NCBI GenBank assembly: GCA_027886795.1
Contig: JAPCJU010000082.1
Location: 1-5,981 of the forward strand
DNA: 5,981 nucleotides
Direction: 5' to 3'
DNA from: Nitrososphaerota archaeon
GTDB lineage: Archaea; Thermoproteota; Nitrososphaeria; Nitrososphaerales; CADDZS01
Part shown: piece after piece, positions 5,416-5,981 of the stretch
Layout of the letters: the number at the start of each line of letters is the position of its first letter
How positions within the stretch are numbered: the stretch's first letter is position 1
Translations under genes and position numbers: made by a program
Notes under the pieces: model-generated
Told to the model about the DNA's origin: nothing
Databases searched by the model: none
What the model saw: the letters and a program-made list of their open reading frames with translations, nothing else

Positions 5416-5463
5416 ATGGTTATTTCTCATCTGGCCAACGTTGGTTCTAAATTGTTGGTGTGA
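5416..5463 (+). CDS. Possible 15-residue small ORF with strong Shine-Dalgarno
   Basis: An ATG at 5416 opens a 15-codon frame encoding MVISHLANVGSKLLV and ends with TGA. GAGGTG at 5406-5411, identical to the Shine-Dalgarno of the split-barrel gene, lies 4 nt before the ATG. The peptide is hydrophobic to amphipathic, with no recognisable family. It could be a translated micropeptide or leader ahead of the zinc-ribbon gene, or a chance match. No function is proposed. Confidence 0.2.
   Translation: MVISHLANVGSKLLV
5435..5444. repeat. 10-bp perfect palindrome with a repeated GTTGGT motif
   Basis: CCAACGTTGG is self-complementary. Its right half overlaps GTTGGT (5440-5445), which recurs at 5454-5459. 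It lies about 90 bp before the likely TATA box of the zinc-ribbon gene and inside the small ORF, so it could be an operator or chance. Confidence 0.25.
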
Positions 5464-5505
5464 CTCCGGAGCCGAACCAAGCCTGTTTTGGCCTGATCGT
5501 GCTCC
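5464..5505. repeat. Nested inverted repeats upstream of the zinc-ribbon gene
   Basis: CTCCGGAG (5464-5471) is a perfect 8-bp palindrome. GGAGC at 5468-5472 can alternatively pair with GCTCC at 5501-5505, enclosing a CCAA/TTGG inner pair. This gives two mutually exclusive weak foldings. The stems are short and no T-run follows, so it is not a classical terminator. Confidence 0.25.
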
Positions 5506-5529
5506 TTCCAAATAGAAGCTTTCCTTATC

Positions 5530-5536
5530 CTTAAAT
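5530..5536 (+). promoter_or_regulatory. Probable TATA box of the zinc-ribbon membrane protein gene
   Basis: CTTAAAT is centred about 36 bp before the TTG start at 5569, predicting transcription from near 5559 and a leader of about 10 nt. The purine-rich GGGAGG at 5539-5544 lies 24 nt before the start, too far to be the Shine-Dalgarno. Confidence 0.4.
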
Positions 5537-5568
5537 CAGGGAGGATTCTCCGTTCGGTCTAATCAAAA

Positions 5569-5981
5569 TTGTACTGTCCCAAATGTGGCCAACAAAACAC
5601 TGACGATGCGACTTTTTGCCAGAAATGCGGTGCCGATCTAAAGATGAGTGCAACGACTGGCAGTTCCATGAGTGGTAGCCCGATGTCATCGAGCATGGGA
5701 TCTACTCCGCCGCCCAGCTATTCTTCAGCCGGGACTGGGAGTGCCGCATCATTCGATATACGTTCAACATTCAGAAACGCGATCGCTTTGGTCAGGAATC
5801 CGGTTCCCTTCATGACATCAAATAGTGAAAATGACGTTCCGGTCAAAACGCTAATGATCAATTATGTTGCGGTTCTCGCCGCGATCCCGTTTATTGCTAC
5901 TTTGATCGGCGACCTTTGGTATTACAGTGCCTTTGGATACATCGGATTCGCGGGATTTTTTGGTTATTACGCAATCGGCGC
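5569..5981 (+). CDS. Zinc-ribbon plus membrane-domain protein, YIP1-like (partial, runs off right edge)
   Basis: An open frame of 137 codons begins at TTG and continues past the window. Residues 3-20 form a zinc ribbon, CPKC (3-6) and CQKC (17-20), giving four Cys ligands. A low-complexity Ser/Gly/Met/Pro linker spans about 26-61. After an amphipathic stretch (62-93, including RNPVPFM) come hydrophobic segments at about 95-114 and from about 120 onward, read as transmembrane helices. The zinc ribbon-linker-multi-helix layout and the NPxxF-type entry fit YIP1-like or related archaeal integral membrane proteins, with the ribbon probably in the cytoplasm. The function of archaeal members is not established. 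An in-frame TAA at 5560-5562, nine bases upstream, excludes any earlier start. The CxxC motif begins at residue 3, so TTG 5569 is essentially forced. The last codon is incomplete at the window edge. Confidence 0.8.
   Translation, partial: MYCPKCGQQNTDDATFCQKCGADLKMSATTGSSMSGSPMSSSMGSTPPPSYSSAGTGSAASFDIRSTFRNAIALVRNPVPFMTSNSENDVPVKTLMINYVAVLAAIPFIATLIGDLWYYSAFGYIGFAGFFGYYAIG

Noticed and set aside
5436..5505. Possible tRNA or other structured RNA gene (GGTTC-like sequences on both strands).
   Set aside because: No T-loop consensus with a flanking 5-bp stem, no anticodon arm, and no acceptor pairing could be found.

Overview
The window looks archaeal, most like the Nitrososphaerota (Thaumarchaeota) lineage or a neighbouring archaeal group. 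The support is indirect. There is a stand-alone Lrp/AsnC ligand-binding domain of 79 residues, a single-domain KaiC/RAD55-like ATPase, and a zinc-ribbon protein joined to membrane helices. AT-rich boxes sit at archaeal TATA distances before several starts, one of which looks leaderless, and TTG/GTG starts are frequent. No rRNA, tRNA, mobile element or CRISPR array is visible. All genes lie on the + strand.

Left part (1-2974), small-molecule metabolism. A promoter and a good Shine-Dalgarno sequence precede a TTG-started PLP enzyme of the ACC deaminase/D-cysteine desulfhydrase family (74-1093). It carries Thr at the two positions I recall separating desulfhydrases from true ACC deaminases. A second fold-type II PLP enzyme of the threonine dehydratase/serine racemase family follows 32 bp later (1126-2094) and is probably co-transcribed. 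Both enzymes would release ammonia and a 2-oxo acid from a small amino acid, so the pair reads as an amino-acid degradation or detoxification unit. A classical short-chain dehydrogenase/reductase (2165-2974) follows after a T-rich gap. It could act on a product of the pair, but nothing in the sequence proves this.

Middle part (2975-3723). A 276-bp gap holds a T-tract, two adjacent inverted repeats sharing a TCAG/CTGA half-site, and a likely TATA box. It is followed by the Lrp/AsnC ligand-binding domain protein (3251-3490), which has no DNA-binding domain. A 233-bp gap then leads to an apparently leaderless KaiC-like gene.

Right part (3724-5981). The KaiC-like ATPase (3724-4464) and an FMN-type split-barrel protein with a roughly 105-residue C-terminal extension of unknown role (4482-5282) are 17 bp apart and form a probable two-gene operon. 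This is the least conventional association in the window. A 286-bp gap contains T-rich tracts, short inverted repeats and a 15-codon reading frame with a strong Shine-Dalgarno. The window ends inside a TTG-started zinc-ribbon plus membrane protein of YIP1-like appearance (5569 to beyond the right edge).

I see no clear, complete, previously undescribed system. The best leads are the KaiC-split-barrel operon, the unusual active-site residues of the two PLP enzymes, and the regulatory-looking sequence before the Lrp-like gene.
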